Assembly (NCBI GenBank): GCA_002753565.1
Contig: PEAM01000010.1
Span: 62,001-126,000, forward strand
Direction: 5' to 3'
DNA length: 64,000 nucleotides
Source of the DNA: Magnetococcales bacterium
GTDB lineage: Bacteria > Pseudomonadota > Magnetococcia > Magnetococcales > JADFYX01
Below the pieces are notes generated by a model that did not search any database, was not told the DNA's origin, and saw nothing but the letters and a program-made list of their open reading frames with translations. Below are positions 30,747 to 39,986 of the stretch, piece by piece. Position 1 is the first letter of the stretch; each line of letters opens with the position of its first letter. Made by a program: the position numbers and the translations under genes.

Positions 30747-32390
30747 ATGCATCACTTTTACGGTAGAATACTCTCTTATCTTTTGGTGATAGTTGTGTTG
30801 GTCTCTTCTCCTCAGTGGGTTGATGCCAACCCGGAGGACCACCTGTCTGGGGATGAGAACAGAACCTCTTTAAGATACGCCTTTCCTTCGCGCATTTTTG
30901 AGTTGCTTCCGCTTTTTACCAGCCTGAGCGGGGAGGGGTTGGTGGGTGCGCAACTGTTTGCCAGCCCCCTTCGGCTCCAACCCGATGGGAAGGTTGGCCC
31001 CTATTTGGTGGAGTCCTGGAGCTATTCAGAGGATAGTCTCAGGCTCACGCTGCATCTGCGACAAGGGGCGGTTTTTCATGATGGCCAGCCCATTACCGCC
31101 TCCGATCTGGCCTTTTCTCTGGCGATGGTGAAAAAACATCACCCCTTCCGACTTGTTTTGGCAAACCTGGAAAGGGTGGAAACCCCTGACTCTTTAACGG
31201 CTGTGCTTGTCATGAGCAAGCCCATTCCGGCCCTGTTGCGCTTTTTGATCCCGCCCTTGGTGCCCATTCTTCCTCGCCATGTCTATGGCGATGGTCACCC
31301 TTTGCGTTCACACCCGGCAGCCATTCGGGTGGTTGGATCGGGCCCTTTTCAGTTGGATGAGTTTGTGCCGGGCAAACGGGTCGTTTTGAAAAAATTTGAT
31401 CGATTCTTCTTGGCTGGTCGACCGCATCTGGAAAAGATTACCATCACCATGTATCCCGAGAGTGAAGGGGTGCCCTTGGCCCTTGAGAGGGGTGATGAGG
31501 AGGCGGCTGGCTATCTGATCTATTTTTACAAGCGCTTCTCTTTGGCCAGCCAACTCAAGGTTACCCAGGCCGGCTATGAAAATTGGATGGCACAATCCAT
31601 TCTCGTTTTCAACAACAGCAAGCCTCCGTTGGATCAGGTCAAAATCCGCCAGGCACTGAGCCTGAGTTTTGACCGCTCCTTCCTGGACTTTTTGCCCGGC
31701 TCAGACCAATGGGATGGAAAAGGGGGAGTTATTCCTCCTGGGACGGCGTTTTATCATGCCATACCAGATCCAGATCCATTCAATGTAGCCAAGGCCAACA
31801 AACTGCTGGATGAAGCGGGCTATCCACGGGATGAAAACGGCAAACGGTTTTCCCTGACCTTCTCTCTACTCCCCGATGAGACCGTTACCCAACCTTTTGC
31901 CGAACTACTGCGCCAGAGTTACATGCGAAAGGTTGGCATTGAGCTGGATCTTATCTATCACCCCGATAATAGCAGCTGGGGCAGGAGTATCCTGACAGGC
32001 TCTTTTCATATGGCCCTCAACGGGACTTTTTTATGGGGAGATCCGCAGATTGGCGTGCATCGGCTGCTGCACAGCAAGAGCATCTATCCTGGAGCCTTAT
32101 GGGCCAACTATTTTCGTTTTATCGACCCCATGACCGATGCCCTTCTGGATGAGGCTGGTTCGACCATGGACCAATCGGTACGAATGGCACGATATAAGGC
32201 GTTGCAGCGTCGGGTCTCTTCTCAATATCCGGCCCTTTGGTTGGCGCCTCTGGAGTTTTCCACCGTTCATCACGAAAATCTTATCGGTTTGTCCGAGCAG
32301 TATAGTGCTGGGCAGCCTTGGGATGGTCTCTATTGGCAACAGCAAGAGAGGGAGGCTCATCCACACTCCCTGCCATCTTTCAAGGATTGA
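30747..32390 (+). CDS. Family 5 extracellular solute-binding protein
   Basis: The 547-residue exported protein has a signal peptide (LSYLLVIVVLVSSPQWVDA) and the two-lobed family 5 layout: LRLTLHLRQGAVFHDGQPITASD near residue 100 is the family signature (here LRQGAVFHDGQPI). It normally binds peptides, nickel or other ligands for an ABC transporter, but no permease or ATPase gene is near. Instead a hybrid kinase starts two bases downstream, so it probably acts as the ligand-sensing partner of that kinase. It may have kept transport through another operon. Confidence 0.85.
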   Translation: MHHFYGRILSYLLVIVVLVSSPQWVDANPEDHLSGDENRTSLRYAFPSRIFELLPLFTSLSGEGLVGAQLFASPLRLQPDGKVGPYLVESWSYSEDSLRLTLHLRQGAVFHDGQPITASDLAFSLAMVKKHHPFRLVLANLERVETPDSLTAVLVMSKPIPALLRFLIPPLVPILPRHVYGDGHPLRSHPAAIRVVGSGPFQLDEFVPGKRVVLKKFDRFFLAGRPHLEKITITMYPESEGVPLALERGDEEAAGYLIYFYKRFSLASQLKVTQAGYENWMAQSILVFNNSKPPLDQVKIRQALSLSFDRSFLDFLPGSDQWDGKGGVIPPGTAFYHAIPDPDPFNVAKANKLLDEAGYPRDENGKRFSLTFSLLPDETVTQPFAELLRQSYMRKVGIELDLIYHPDNSSWGRSILTGSFHMALNGTFLWGDPQIGVHRLLHSKSIYPGALWANYFRFIDPMTDALLDEAGSTMDQSVRMARYKALQRRVSSQYPALWLAPLEFSTVHHENLIGLSEQYSAGQPWDGLYWQQQEREAHPHSLPSFKD

Positions 32391-32392
32391 CC

Positions 32393-35023
32393 ATGGGCCT
32401 TGCCGTCTTTAGAAAAAGAAGCCGTTTTTCCTGGTTTAGCACAATAACCGGGCGGTTTTTTATTGGTTTGGGTGCCATTATTCTTTTTAGCAGTCTCTCC
32501 TTTCTTCTGTTCCAGTTGACCAAAGACAGATTTGAAACCACCTTTTCATCCCTTGTTGAAAACCGGTTGCCTGAACTTTTGGTGATCTCTCAACTGATGG
32601 AGAAAAGTGAGCAGCTATCGAGTCTTGCTCCAGAAATCCTTATGGCTGATAACCAGATCATGGGCTCGGCTATTATAAAAAGGGTGAAGGCAGTGGCCTC
32701 GATAAGCCCGGCTCTCTTTCACACGCTGAATCAATCTGAACTGTCCAAACAGCAGATTGAGGGGCTTGTTGAGGGGTTTGATAAAATCTCAAAAAACCTG
32801 TTTGCCATGAATCAGGTACAGCAAAGAATCATGATGCAAGAGAATGAAATCCGTATCATTCTAACCCGATTGAGACGGCTCCATGGCGATTTACTCCCCA
32901 TGGTTAAGGATATCAAACCTATAGAGCTAAATGATAACATGTGGTTTCTTAACGTGCAGCTGGCCATCATCGAACTGCTCAGCCTCAACCTCTCCAGCCA
33001 TTTTAATCAGCATCAATTATTGGAGCAGCGCTATAACCAACGGCTCAATCACTCCTTAAAGGCCTTGGTCACTGTCTCCCCCGCCAGAAAGGCCGTCTCC
33101 CAACGTATTCTTGATGAGCTGAAACGGCACCCAAGAGAGAGAGAAGAGGGTCTGCTGTCCAAATGGAGGCAGATCTTTTTTGACAAGAATAGCGTACAGG
33201 GCCATCTGGATAGAAACCGTTTTTTAATGGATAAACTGCATCAAGATCTAAAATTGATCAATGCCAAGGTGACGGGTGTTTTCTATTCGGCCAAGGGACG
33301 GCTTTTGGAAGAGTGGTCAGAGCTCTCTAATATTCTGACCTGGGGATTGGTCATCATGATACTCAGTGCCGTCATGATGCTGTTATATTTAAAACTATCC
33401 GTCATTGAAAGGCTGGTCACCTTGCGCAATGCTCTGGATACCCATGTGCGAGGGGAGCAGGCCCCCCTTCCGCTGGAGGGCAGGGATGAGGTGGCTGAGA
33501 TGGCCCATGCCGTCGAGTTTTTTTTACAGGCTATCTCAGAACGACAGGAAAAGCTGGAGGAGGCCAGAAGGGAGGCTGAAAAGGCCAACCAGATAAAAAG
33601 CCGCTTTTTGGCCAATATCAGCCATGAGCTTCGGACCCCCTTAAACACCATTTTAGGATATGGGCAGCTTTTCCAACGCAGTGACTGCAGCACCCAGGAG
33701 TTGCAAAAGGGGCTGTTGGCTATCGATTCCAGCGGGGGACAACTGTTGGCATTGATCGATGATCTGCTGGATTTTACCCGCATGGAATCAGACTCCTTCG
33801 AACTTGTTGAGGAGTCGTTCTACTTCCATCATTTTCTAGAGATGACCGCCGATGCTCTCTCGGTTCAATTTCAGCAAAAGGGGTTGGTTTACACCACACA
33901 CATTGACCCTGACCTGCCGATTATTATCCGCAGCGACAAAAAACGACTGCGGCAGGTCTTGTTGAATCTGCTTGCTAATGCCTGCAAATATACCTCGGCA
34001 GGTCAGGTGACCTTTCTTATCCATCGGCAGTCAGCCCCTTTTTTTGAAGGAGAGGAGGAGAGAGTCTCGATTCGATTTGAGATTCGGGATACGGGGGAGG
34101 GGATTGATGCTTCGGACCAGGCTTTTATCTTTAAACCGTTTTTCAAGTTGAACTCTGGGCGTGGCTATTCGACAGGGGCTGGTTTGGGGCTGGCAATCAG
34201 CCAGGAGCTGGTTCGGATGATGGGAAGTCGCATACAGTTAAAAAGCAAAAAAGGGGAAGGGAGCGCCTTCTTTTTTCATCTGGAGTTTGCGCTGGGTCGG
34301 GAGGAGCTGGTGGAGCTGCCTCGTCAGACAGCCAAACCCGTTAGCTACGAAGGCAAAACCATGCGGCTGCTTATTGTCGATGATATTCAACAAAACAGAG
34401 ATTTTTTCCAAGATCTTTTTTTGGGGTTGGGATTTGAGGTGGACCTGGCCGAAAACGGGCGCCAAGGGGTGGAGATGGCCCAGGCGTTAAGGCCAGATTT
34501 AATCTTGATGGACCGCATCATGCCGGTCATGGATGGTTTCCAAGCTGTCGAAAGGCTTCGTTTACAGCCGTCTCTCAGCTCTATTCCGGTTATTCTTATC
34601 ACCGCCGCCACCCTGGAAATAACAGAACAGCAGCTTGGGGAGATGGGGTTCGATGGCGTTCTGCCCAAGCCTGTCGATATTGAGAGTCTGCTGGGGTTGG
34701 TGGGAGAGCTTTTGGGGTTGGTGTGGCAGGAGGGTACTGATACCAAGAAGCCACTTGCCAGCCCAGATTTCCTGGAGAAAAATTCGGCCTTTTTCCCGAA
34801 GATGGATGCTGCCATGGCTCTTCCTGACGCCGCGAGTCTCAAGAGGTTGCAGCACTACGCACGGGCCGGGAAACTTTTGAAAATTCAGAGATGGTGTGAA
34901 CAGATCGGACAGCAGCAGCCCGCGGCGGCCGGTTTTGTTGAGCAGATTAGCCAGATGGCCAGTCGCTATCAGGATGAACAGATCGATGCGTGGGTTGGTC
35001 GTTATTTGGAGAGGTTATCATGA
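32393..35023 (+). CDS. Hybrid sensor histidine kinase with C-terminal receiver
   Basis: I start at ATG 32393, two bases after the solute-binding gene and behind AAGGA; a longer frame overlaps that gene. The 876 residues show a membrane helix, a helical periplasmic sensor region of about 270 residues, a second membrane helix near 325-345, HAMP, HisKA (His about 411 in NISHELRTPLNTIL), a HATPase domain (NLLANACKYT, DTGEGID, GAGLGLAIS) and a receiver domain with Asp about 707 in LILMDRIMP. The C-terminal stretch of about 100 residues may be an HPt-like helical region but lacks a clear motif. It overlaps the regulator gene (ATGA). Confidence 0.88.
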   Translation: MGLAVFRKRSRFSWFSTITGRFFIGLGAIILFSSLSFLLFQLTKDRFETTFSSLVENRLPELLVISQLMEKSEQLSSLAPEILMADNQIMGSAIIKRVKAVASISPALFHTLNQSELSKQQIEGLVEGFDKISKNLFAMNQVQQRIMMQENEIRIILTRLRRLHGDLLPMVKDIKPIELNDNMWFLNVQLAIIELLSLNLSSHFNQHQLLEQRYNQRLNHSLKALVTVSPARKAVSQRILDELKRHPREREEGLLSKWRQIFFDKNSVQGHLDRNRFLMDKLHQDLKLINAKVTGVFYSAKGRLLEEWSELSNILTWGLVIMILSAVMMLLYLKLSVIERLVTLRNALDTHVRGEQAPLPLEGRDEVAEMAHAVEFFLQAISERQEKLEEARREAEKANQIKSRFLANISHELRTPLNTILGYGQLFQRSDCSTQELQKGLLAIDSSGGQLLALIDDLLDFTRMESDSFELVEESFYFHHFLEMTADALSVQFQQKGLVYTTHIDPDLPIIIRSDKKRLRQVLLNLLANACKYTSAGQVTFLIHRQSAPFFEGEEERVSIRFEIRDTGEGIDASDQAFIFKPFFKLNSGRGYSTGAGLGLAISQELVRMMGSRIQLKSKKGEGSAFFFHLEFALGREELVELPRQTAKPVSYEGKTMRLLIVDDIQQNRDFFQDLFLGLGFEVDLAENGRQGVEMAQALRPDLILMDRIMPVMDGFQAVERLRLQPSLSSIPVILITAATLEITEQQLGEMGFDGVLPKPVDIESLLGLVGELLGLVWQEGTDTKKPLASPDFLEKNSAFFPKMDAAMALPDAASLKRLQHYARAGKLLKIQRWCEQIGQQQPAAAGFVEQISQMASRYQDEQIDAWVGRYLERLS

Positions 35024-35895
35024 GTGTTGGCTGTATGAGACAATCTTGGGAAGAGCAATCGGATGAACCCATTGAAACATCAGCGGAAAAGGGGGTGTTG
35101 TTGGTCGATGATAATCCGGAAAACCTGGATACCCTGGCGTTACTGTTGGCAAAGAGCGGATTTGATTTGCAAATTGCTTTAACGGGACAAAGCGCCCTGA
35201 GAAAGGCCCGGGTCGAAAAGCCGGATGTTATTCTTCTGGATATAAGAATGCCCCAGATGGATGGATTTGAGGTGTGCAGGCAGTTTAAGAAGGATGCTGA
35301 ACTGTCTGCCATTCCCATCCTTTTTCTTTCTGCAGCAGACAGTACCGAGGAGAAGGTTCAAGGTTTTTCCCTGGGGGCGGTGGACTTTATCTCCAAGCCT
35401 TTTTCAGAAGAGGAGGTTTTGGTTCGCATCAACCTGCAGCTGCGTCAAGTAGAGCAGCAAAAAGAGCTTACCCATCGCCTGCAAACCTATCAGAGCCATT
35501 TTCAGTCCAACCTTTTTAATGAGCAGAAGGCTTTGGAGTATAAACGCCATCCATCTAATACACTGGGTCTGGTTACCAGTGCCATGGATTTGATCTCTAA
35601 AAACTTGAAAACCCCCCTGACCCTGATTGACTTGGCTAAACTTTTAGGTACCAACCAAAACAAGGTATCGGCGGCCTTTCGGGAACATTTAAAAACCACA
35701 GCGTATGATTTTCTGCGGGAACAGCGGTTGGAATATGCCGCACAACTGTTGAGAAAGACCCCCCTACAGGTTTTGGAAATTTCTGAGCAGGTTGGGTATA
35801 AACATGGCAGCGACTTTGCTGCCGCCTTTAAAAAACGCTATGGGGTTTCTCCCCGTCAGTTCAGACAGTCCATCCAAAACAAACAACGAACCTGA
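35020..35895 (+). CDS. Response regulator with AraC-type DNA-binding domain
   Basis: The 291-residue protein starts at the ATG overlapping the kinase stop. The receiver domain is about residues 24-145 (VLLVDDNPENLD, Asp74 in VILLDIRMP, Lys in FISKPFSEEE). The C terminus has two AraC helix-turn-helix units with LIDLAKLLGTNQNKVSAAF and VLEISEQVGYKHGSDFAAAF. It is the output of the solute-binding/kinase module. Nearby candidate sites are the 13-base direct repeats at 36067-36100, upstream of the pilus operon. Confidence 0.88.
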   Translation: MSVGCMRQSWEEQSDEPIETSAEKGVLLVDDNPENLDTLALLLAKSGFDLQIALTGQSALRKARVEKPDVILLDIRMPQMDGFEVCRQFKKDAELSAIPILFLSAADSTEEKVQGFSLGAVDFISKPFSEEEVLVRINLQLRQVEQQKELTHRLQTYQSHFQSNLFNEQKALEYKRHPSNTLGLVTSAMDLISKNLKTPLTLIDLAKLLGTNQNKVSAAFREHLKTTAYDFLREQRLEYAAQLLRKTPLQVLEISEQVGYKHGSDFAAAFKKRYGVSPRQFRQSIQNKQRT

Positions 35896-36378
35896 GGTCT
35901 GTTGGTTGGATGATGATAATAAACTCTCATTAATAAGAAGATTAAACATGCATCAACTGTTTTTTATGTTGCCTTCCACTATCCTATAATAGTAAGCTCT
36001 TCAACTAGACGTTTTACCTGCTCCTCTGCCTGTCCTGGCAACAATAATTACGCCTATTCTTCCCCTTACTGACATTCCTTTTTTCTCTACTGACATTCCT
36101 AAGTATCTGTATTTACAAATCATTTTATATATGCAAGAATCCTATTCAAATAAGGTGGAGATTCCTTCACGAGCCTGTGACGTGGGGAGGATTGCCGTTC
36201 CACCCTGGCAAGGTCAGGTGGTCTGAAGTTGGATTCTGCACACGTCATGCTAAGTAAAAAGAGAGCGTTATTATCCAAATAAGGATTATCTCCAATTATC
36301 TTATACTATCTTTTAGTGTAGTTTTTGGGCCATTCATACGTTTAGCCTAAAAGAGGAAACCTGCCAGGTCATTGTAGC
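35896..36378. other. Non-coding region (483 bases) upstream of the pilus operon
   Basis: No gene is seen. The stretch is AT-rich and contains paired direct repeats at 36067-36100 and a second repeated motif, TATYCAAATAAGG, at 36143-36155 and 36272-36284. It presumably holds the promoter of the long pilus operon. No ribosome site clearly fits the first GTG start at 36379. Confidence 0.55.
36067..36100 (+). promoter_or_regulatory. Tandem 13-base direct repeats, candidate AraC-type operator
   Basis: TACTGACATTCCT occurs exactly at 36067-36079 and 36088-36100, so the two copies are 21 bases apart, two turns of the DNA helix. AraC-family dimers typically bind such direct repeats. An AraC-type response regulator ends 171 bases upstream and the pilus operon starts 279 bases downstream. 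The repeats are seen directly; binding is inferred. Confidence 0.5.
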
Positions 36379-37113
36379 GTGAACACTGTTTTTTTACCCT
36401 GTTTTGGAGCATCTGTTTTGTCGAGAAATCGTTCAAATGAGAGCGGCTTTAGTTTGATTGAGTTGTCTGTCGTGCTGGTTGTGCTGGGTATTATCATGGG
36501 GGTTACTTCCGTCAGCAAGGATGTGATCCGCAGTGCCGAATTTAAAAAAATCTACTCTCGGCATATTCAGGCCTGGGTCAGTGCCTACAGCGATCATATC
36601 GACCGTCAAGGGGTGGTTGTGGGGGACGATGCCACCACACCGACGTTAAAGGTCAATCAGGCTCTAAATACTGAGTTGTGCGACACCAATGCCGGTGTTG
36701 CTGGCGAACTCCACTCATATATGGATGCCGCCGGAATTGAAATGCCCAGTGGTCGGGCTGAAGGGCGGGAAGATCGTTATGTCTATCAGGACACCAACGG
36801 CAACCCCCAAGAGGTGCAGATCTGTTTTGTCAATACCAATTGGTCTGACCAGTCTGGGGTATCCATTGCCCGCAACGTGATGGTGATCAAGGGGCTGGAG
36901 CCAGCCTTGGTCCGATCTCTGGATACCACCATCGATGGACGGCCCGATGCCCGATTTGGCCTTTTTCGTTCCAGTACCCTGGCCGGATCTACGACCACGG
37001 TGAGTGCGGAGTGGAGTGTGGATAATCGGGATACCTATGGAACAACCAACTCAGCCAACCTGGATGAAGATCAGATAGCCGTTGTGACGGCCTATTACCG
37101 AATGAGTCAATAA
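36379..37113 (+). CDS. Type IV prepilin-like protein 1 (MSHA-type)
   Basis: The 244-residue protein starts with GTG and has a 23-residue leader. The prepilin cleavage site is at Gly23-Phe24 (GFSLIELSVV) with Glu at +5, followed by the usual hydrophobic helix. A segment DAAGIEMPSGRAEGREDRY is shared with the next gene, as is YQDTNGNPQEVQ, so the two are paralogues. It could be the major or an early minor pilin. A TTG at 36421 is an alternative start. Confidence 0.82.
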   Translation: MNTVFLPCFGASVLSRNRSNESGFSLIELSVVLVVLGIIMGVTSVSKDVIRSAEFKKIYSRHIQAWVSAYSDHIDRQGVVVGDDATTPTLKVNQALNTELCDTNAGVAGELHSYMDAAGIEMPSGRAEGREDRYVYQDTNGNPQEVQICFVNTNWSDQSGVSIARNVMVIKGLEPALVRSLDTTIDGRPDARFGLFRSSTLAGSTTTVSAEWSVDNRDTYGTTNSANLDEDQIAVVTAYYRMSQ

Positions 37114-37151
37114 CCACCGTACGCCAAGCCTGTTCTATCTGGAAGGGTAGA

Positions 37152-38093
37152 GTGGCACTAATAGACGATAGGATACTAAACATGTATAAGTTTATCTCAC
37201 TGATTCACAAGGTCAAAGAGTACCGTTTGACAACCACCGCTGCCCAACAGCCGCCAAAAAAATGGGCGGGTCAAGGGGGGTTTTCTCTGCTCGAGTTGGC
37301 CGTCGTGTTGTCGGTTATTGGTCTTATTCTAGGTGGTATTGCGGTTGGAAAGGACCTGGTTCGAAACGCAGAATACAAAAAGATCAAACATAAATTCATA
37401 GACCAGTGGGCACAAGCCTACAGCCAATATTATGAGCGCTATGGCGTTGTGATCGGCGATAGTCAGACCGATCCGACCATGGTGATCAATGCGGCGGTCA
37501 ACACCACCATTTTGGATGGTTTTCATACGGCCGGTATCGCTAACTACAGTGCGGTAACTGCCCCTGGCATGATCTGTCAAGGGACCATTACCGGCAGCCC
37601 AGACTCCACCGCAAACCGAACCACCAACGCCGCCACAACCCTACACAGTTTTTTTGATGCCGCCGGTATCGAGATGCCTCCGGGAAGGGCCGAAGGTCGG
37701 GAAGATCGTTATGTCTACCAGGACACCAACGGCAACCCACAAGAGGTTCAGGTCTGCTTTCAGTGGAACCCGCCAGGAACCCGAAGCGGTTCGGGCAATG
37801 TCATGATCATCACCGGGTTGACACCCGATCTGGCCCGCATGCTCGATACCATGGTGGATGGCAAGCCTGATGCTCGGGAAGGGCTGTTTCGTCAGGATAT
37901 CACCACAGACGGGACCACCAGCGGCAAGGCGGGTGTGACCTGGAATGCGGTCAACTCGGTCATGTTCGGTGCTTCGGCCACAGCGGCCGGGGCCACCAAC
38001 GACGATGTCGGCACTACCCGGGAAACTGCGGCAGAGCGGCGGGATGAGGATCAGGTCTATATTGTAACCGCCCACTATAAAATGACCCAATAA
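37152..38093 (+). CDS. Type IV prepilin-like protein 2 (MSHA-type)
   Basis: The 313-residue frame starts at GTG 37152 behind GGAAGGG; an ATG at 37182 would give a shorter leader. The cleavage site is at Gly43-Phe44 (GFSLLELAVV), Glu at +5. The C-terminal half repeats DAAGIEMPPGRAEGREDRY and YQDTNGNPQEVQ from its neighbour almost without change, while the middle carries an extra 60-residue block. This points to gene duplication followed by divergence of the exposed part. Confidence 0.82.
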   Translation: MALIDDRILNMYKFISLIHKVKEYRLTTTAAQQPPKKWAGQGGFSLLELAVVLSVIGLILGGIAVGKDLVRNAEYKKIKHKFIDQWAQAYSQYYERYGVVIGDSQTDPTMVINAAVNTTILDGFHTAGIANYSAVTAPGMICQGTITGSPDSTANRTTNAATTLHSFFDAAGIEMPPGRAEGREDRYVYQDTNGNPQEVQVCFQWNPPGTRSGSGNVMIITGLTPDLARMLDTMVDGKPDAREGLFRQDITTDGTTSGKAGVTWNAVNSVMFGASATAAGATNDDVGTTRETAAERRDEDQVYIVTAHYKMTQ

Positions 38094-38148
38094 TAGCCAT
38101 GTTTGCTGTTATCACCCTGATGGCAAAGAGTGAATTGAGGAAAAGTGC

Positions 38149-38679
38149 ATGAGGAAACTGTTTGGAGGTGTTCTCTCCCTGGTATTGATTGGTGCAGCCC
38201 TGTTGTTGCCAACTCTGGCCTACTTTGCCCATGATGCTTATGGCAAACTGGCCTACCTGGAGAGACAGCGTTATCTCTTAAAAAAAGATGTCAGTCGCAT
38301 CATTCCCCGCCAACGTCAGATTCGGGTTGCCAAAAACTATGTGGATGAGACCAGCCGGTTCACCCAATCAGCTCATACTGTGGGGCTGACACCGGAGGCT
38401 TGGGACATGCACAAGGTCTCCTTTAAAAAACGCATCGTCCCTTTTCGTGAGTTGGGATGGCTCAGCGCCAACACCCGACCCGGTGCTAACTACTATTTTG
38501 TCACCCAATCATTGGAAATTTTCACCCCGGATGCAGGGGATTGGCAGGTTCGGGAGTTAAGCGACCAGAGCGTCGATAATCTGGACCACGTTCTGGTCAC
38601 CATGGAGGGGGAGTATTGGGTCCGTGATCCCCTGTTTGGTCAGCCACATAAGCGGGATGGTCAGGGGAAAGTGCTATGA
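38149..38679 (+). CDS. Bitopic membrane protein, PilO/MshJ-like candidate
   Basis: The 176-residue protein has one N-terminal membrane helix (GVLSLVLIGAALLLPTLAYF), a short coiled region (LAYLERQRYLLKKDVSRI) and a mixed periplasmic domain. This is the shape of PilO, GspM and MshJ assembly proteins. The gene lies just before a PilM/PilN-like gene, where MSHA loci place the alignment subcomplex. No specific signature was recognised, so the role is inferred from form and position. Confidence 0.55.
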   Translation: MRKLFGGVLSLVLIGAALLLPTLAYFAHDAYGKLAYLERQRYLLKKDVSRIIPRQRQIRVAKNYVDETSRFTQSAHTVGLTPEAWDMHKVSFKKRIVPFRELGWLSANTRPGANYYFVTQSLEIFTPDAGDWQVRELSDQSVDNLDHVLVTMEGEYWVRDPLFGQPHKRDGQGKVL

Positions 38680-39986
38680 AACATGGCAACGCGCCGTTTG
38701 TTGTCGAGCTGGAGGGTCAATGCTATCACCTGAGTGGCAAGAGACTTCGATCCATCACAGCGGTAGATGAGCTGCGTCGGGCCAAATGGTTGCTCACCGA
38801 CTTTCATGGCGCCATCCCCAGGGTGATGTCGGCTCGCTCCACCCGTGAAGATGCGGGCGTGGTGCTGGAAAAACAGCTTCGGGAGACCGGTGAACTGGAT
38901 GGGCCGGGTGAGGTGATGGTTCATGGGGCCAAAAAAAGAGACAAACATGAGTGGGAATGTCTGTTTACCAGTACCACTCGGGCGATATTTGGCGACTATC
39001 AGTTTGCCTCCGACGAAGATGAAAACCATCGTCTGCTTTTTGCCTTCCCTTCCTTGCTGGCTAAAGCCTGGAAGATGCTCCGTCCCAAACGCCCCTCAGC
39101 CATTCTCATTCATCATGGTCGCCATGTGGATCTGCTGGTTGCCGATCGGGATCATCTCTACGATGCCACACGAGTTTCGGTCAGTAGTGAAGAGGATGCC
39201 GAGCAGTTTCCTCATTTGGTGCAGACGGTGCTACGTGCCGCCGAGAGCCGTTGTGAGGTGCAGATCCGAGAGATCACCTTTCACTACTGGCTAAGCCATG
39301 AGCCAGAGGAGTTTGCCTGGGTGAAGACGCTGGCGGAATTTATGCAGGCCACCTACACCATTGCCCCCTCATCCCTCATCCGGATCAATGGACAAGAGAA
39401 GGCTCGCACCACCTTGTTGCCTCTGATCAACGCCCTGGAGATTGCCGACTCGGCCTCTAACCGGAAAGATAGAACACTCTTTTTTCTCCATCGAATTGAG
39501 CCATGGCTGGCGCTACCCTTGGTGGCGGGGGTGGTTTTTCTGGCCTTTATGACCTTGCAATGGCGGGGAGAGGCCGAGGTCCTCTCTGATGAGATCGCCT
39601 CTCTTCAGCAGCGTGTTGATTCTGGCTTGGCTCGTGAGGCCAAACTGGAGATGAATCCTGCCTTTGAAAAAACCCGTGGCTTGGTCGAAACCCTGCACAG
39701 GGCCAGCCAGCAACCGATTCCCGACCTTATTCTTCGGCAAATTTATCAATCCTCACTCTCTCAGGTAACCTTCAGCCGGGTCAAGCTGGACTATCAAGGG
39801 GAGCGCATTGTGGTGCAACTCCAGGGTCGTGTGGATAAAAGGCTGGGTAATGATGTGGAAAATTTCAATACCTTTGTCTCCAACATGCGCCAGGAGGGGT
39901 ATACGGTGGCAGAGAGTAACTTGCAGACCGATGTCCACTATCTTCTCTTTAATCTGAAACTCGATCGGGTGCTCCATGAAAGCTAA
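38676..39986 (+). CDS. mshI: MshI-like (PilM-PilN type) pilus assembly protein
   Basis: The 436-residue protein has a cytoplasmic N-terminal part with an ASKHA-like pattern (AILIHHGRHVDLLVADRD). A single membrane helix follows near residue 275-290 (LPLVAGVVFLAFMTLQW), then a coiled, PilN-like periplasmic part. MshI and GspL have this fused layout and link the assembly ATPase to the periplasmic alignment proteins. The start overlaps the stop of the upstream gene. Sequence similarity is weak, and order in the operon supports the call. Confidence 0.65.
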   Translation: MKHGNAPFVVELEGQCYHLSGKRLRSITAVDELRRAKWLLTDFHGAIPRVMSARSTREDAGVVLEKQLRETGELDGPGEVMVHGAKKRDKHEWECLFTSTTRAIFGDYQFASDEDENHRLLFAFPSLLAKAWKMLRPKRPSAILIHHGRHVDLLVADRDHLYDATRVSVSSEEDAEQFPHLVQTVLRAAESRCEVQIREITFHYWLSHEPEEFAWVKTLAEFMQATYTIAPSSLIRINGQEKARTTLLPLINALEIADSASNRKDRTLFFLHRIEPWLALPLVAGVVFLAFMTLQWRGEAEVLSDEIASLQQRVDSGLAREAKLEMNPAFEKTRGLVETLHRASQQPIPDLILRQIYQSSLSQVTFSRVKLDYQGERIVVQLQGRVDKRLGNDVENFNTFVSNMRQEGYTVAESNLQTDVHYLLFNLKLDRVLHES

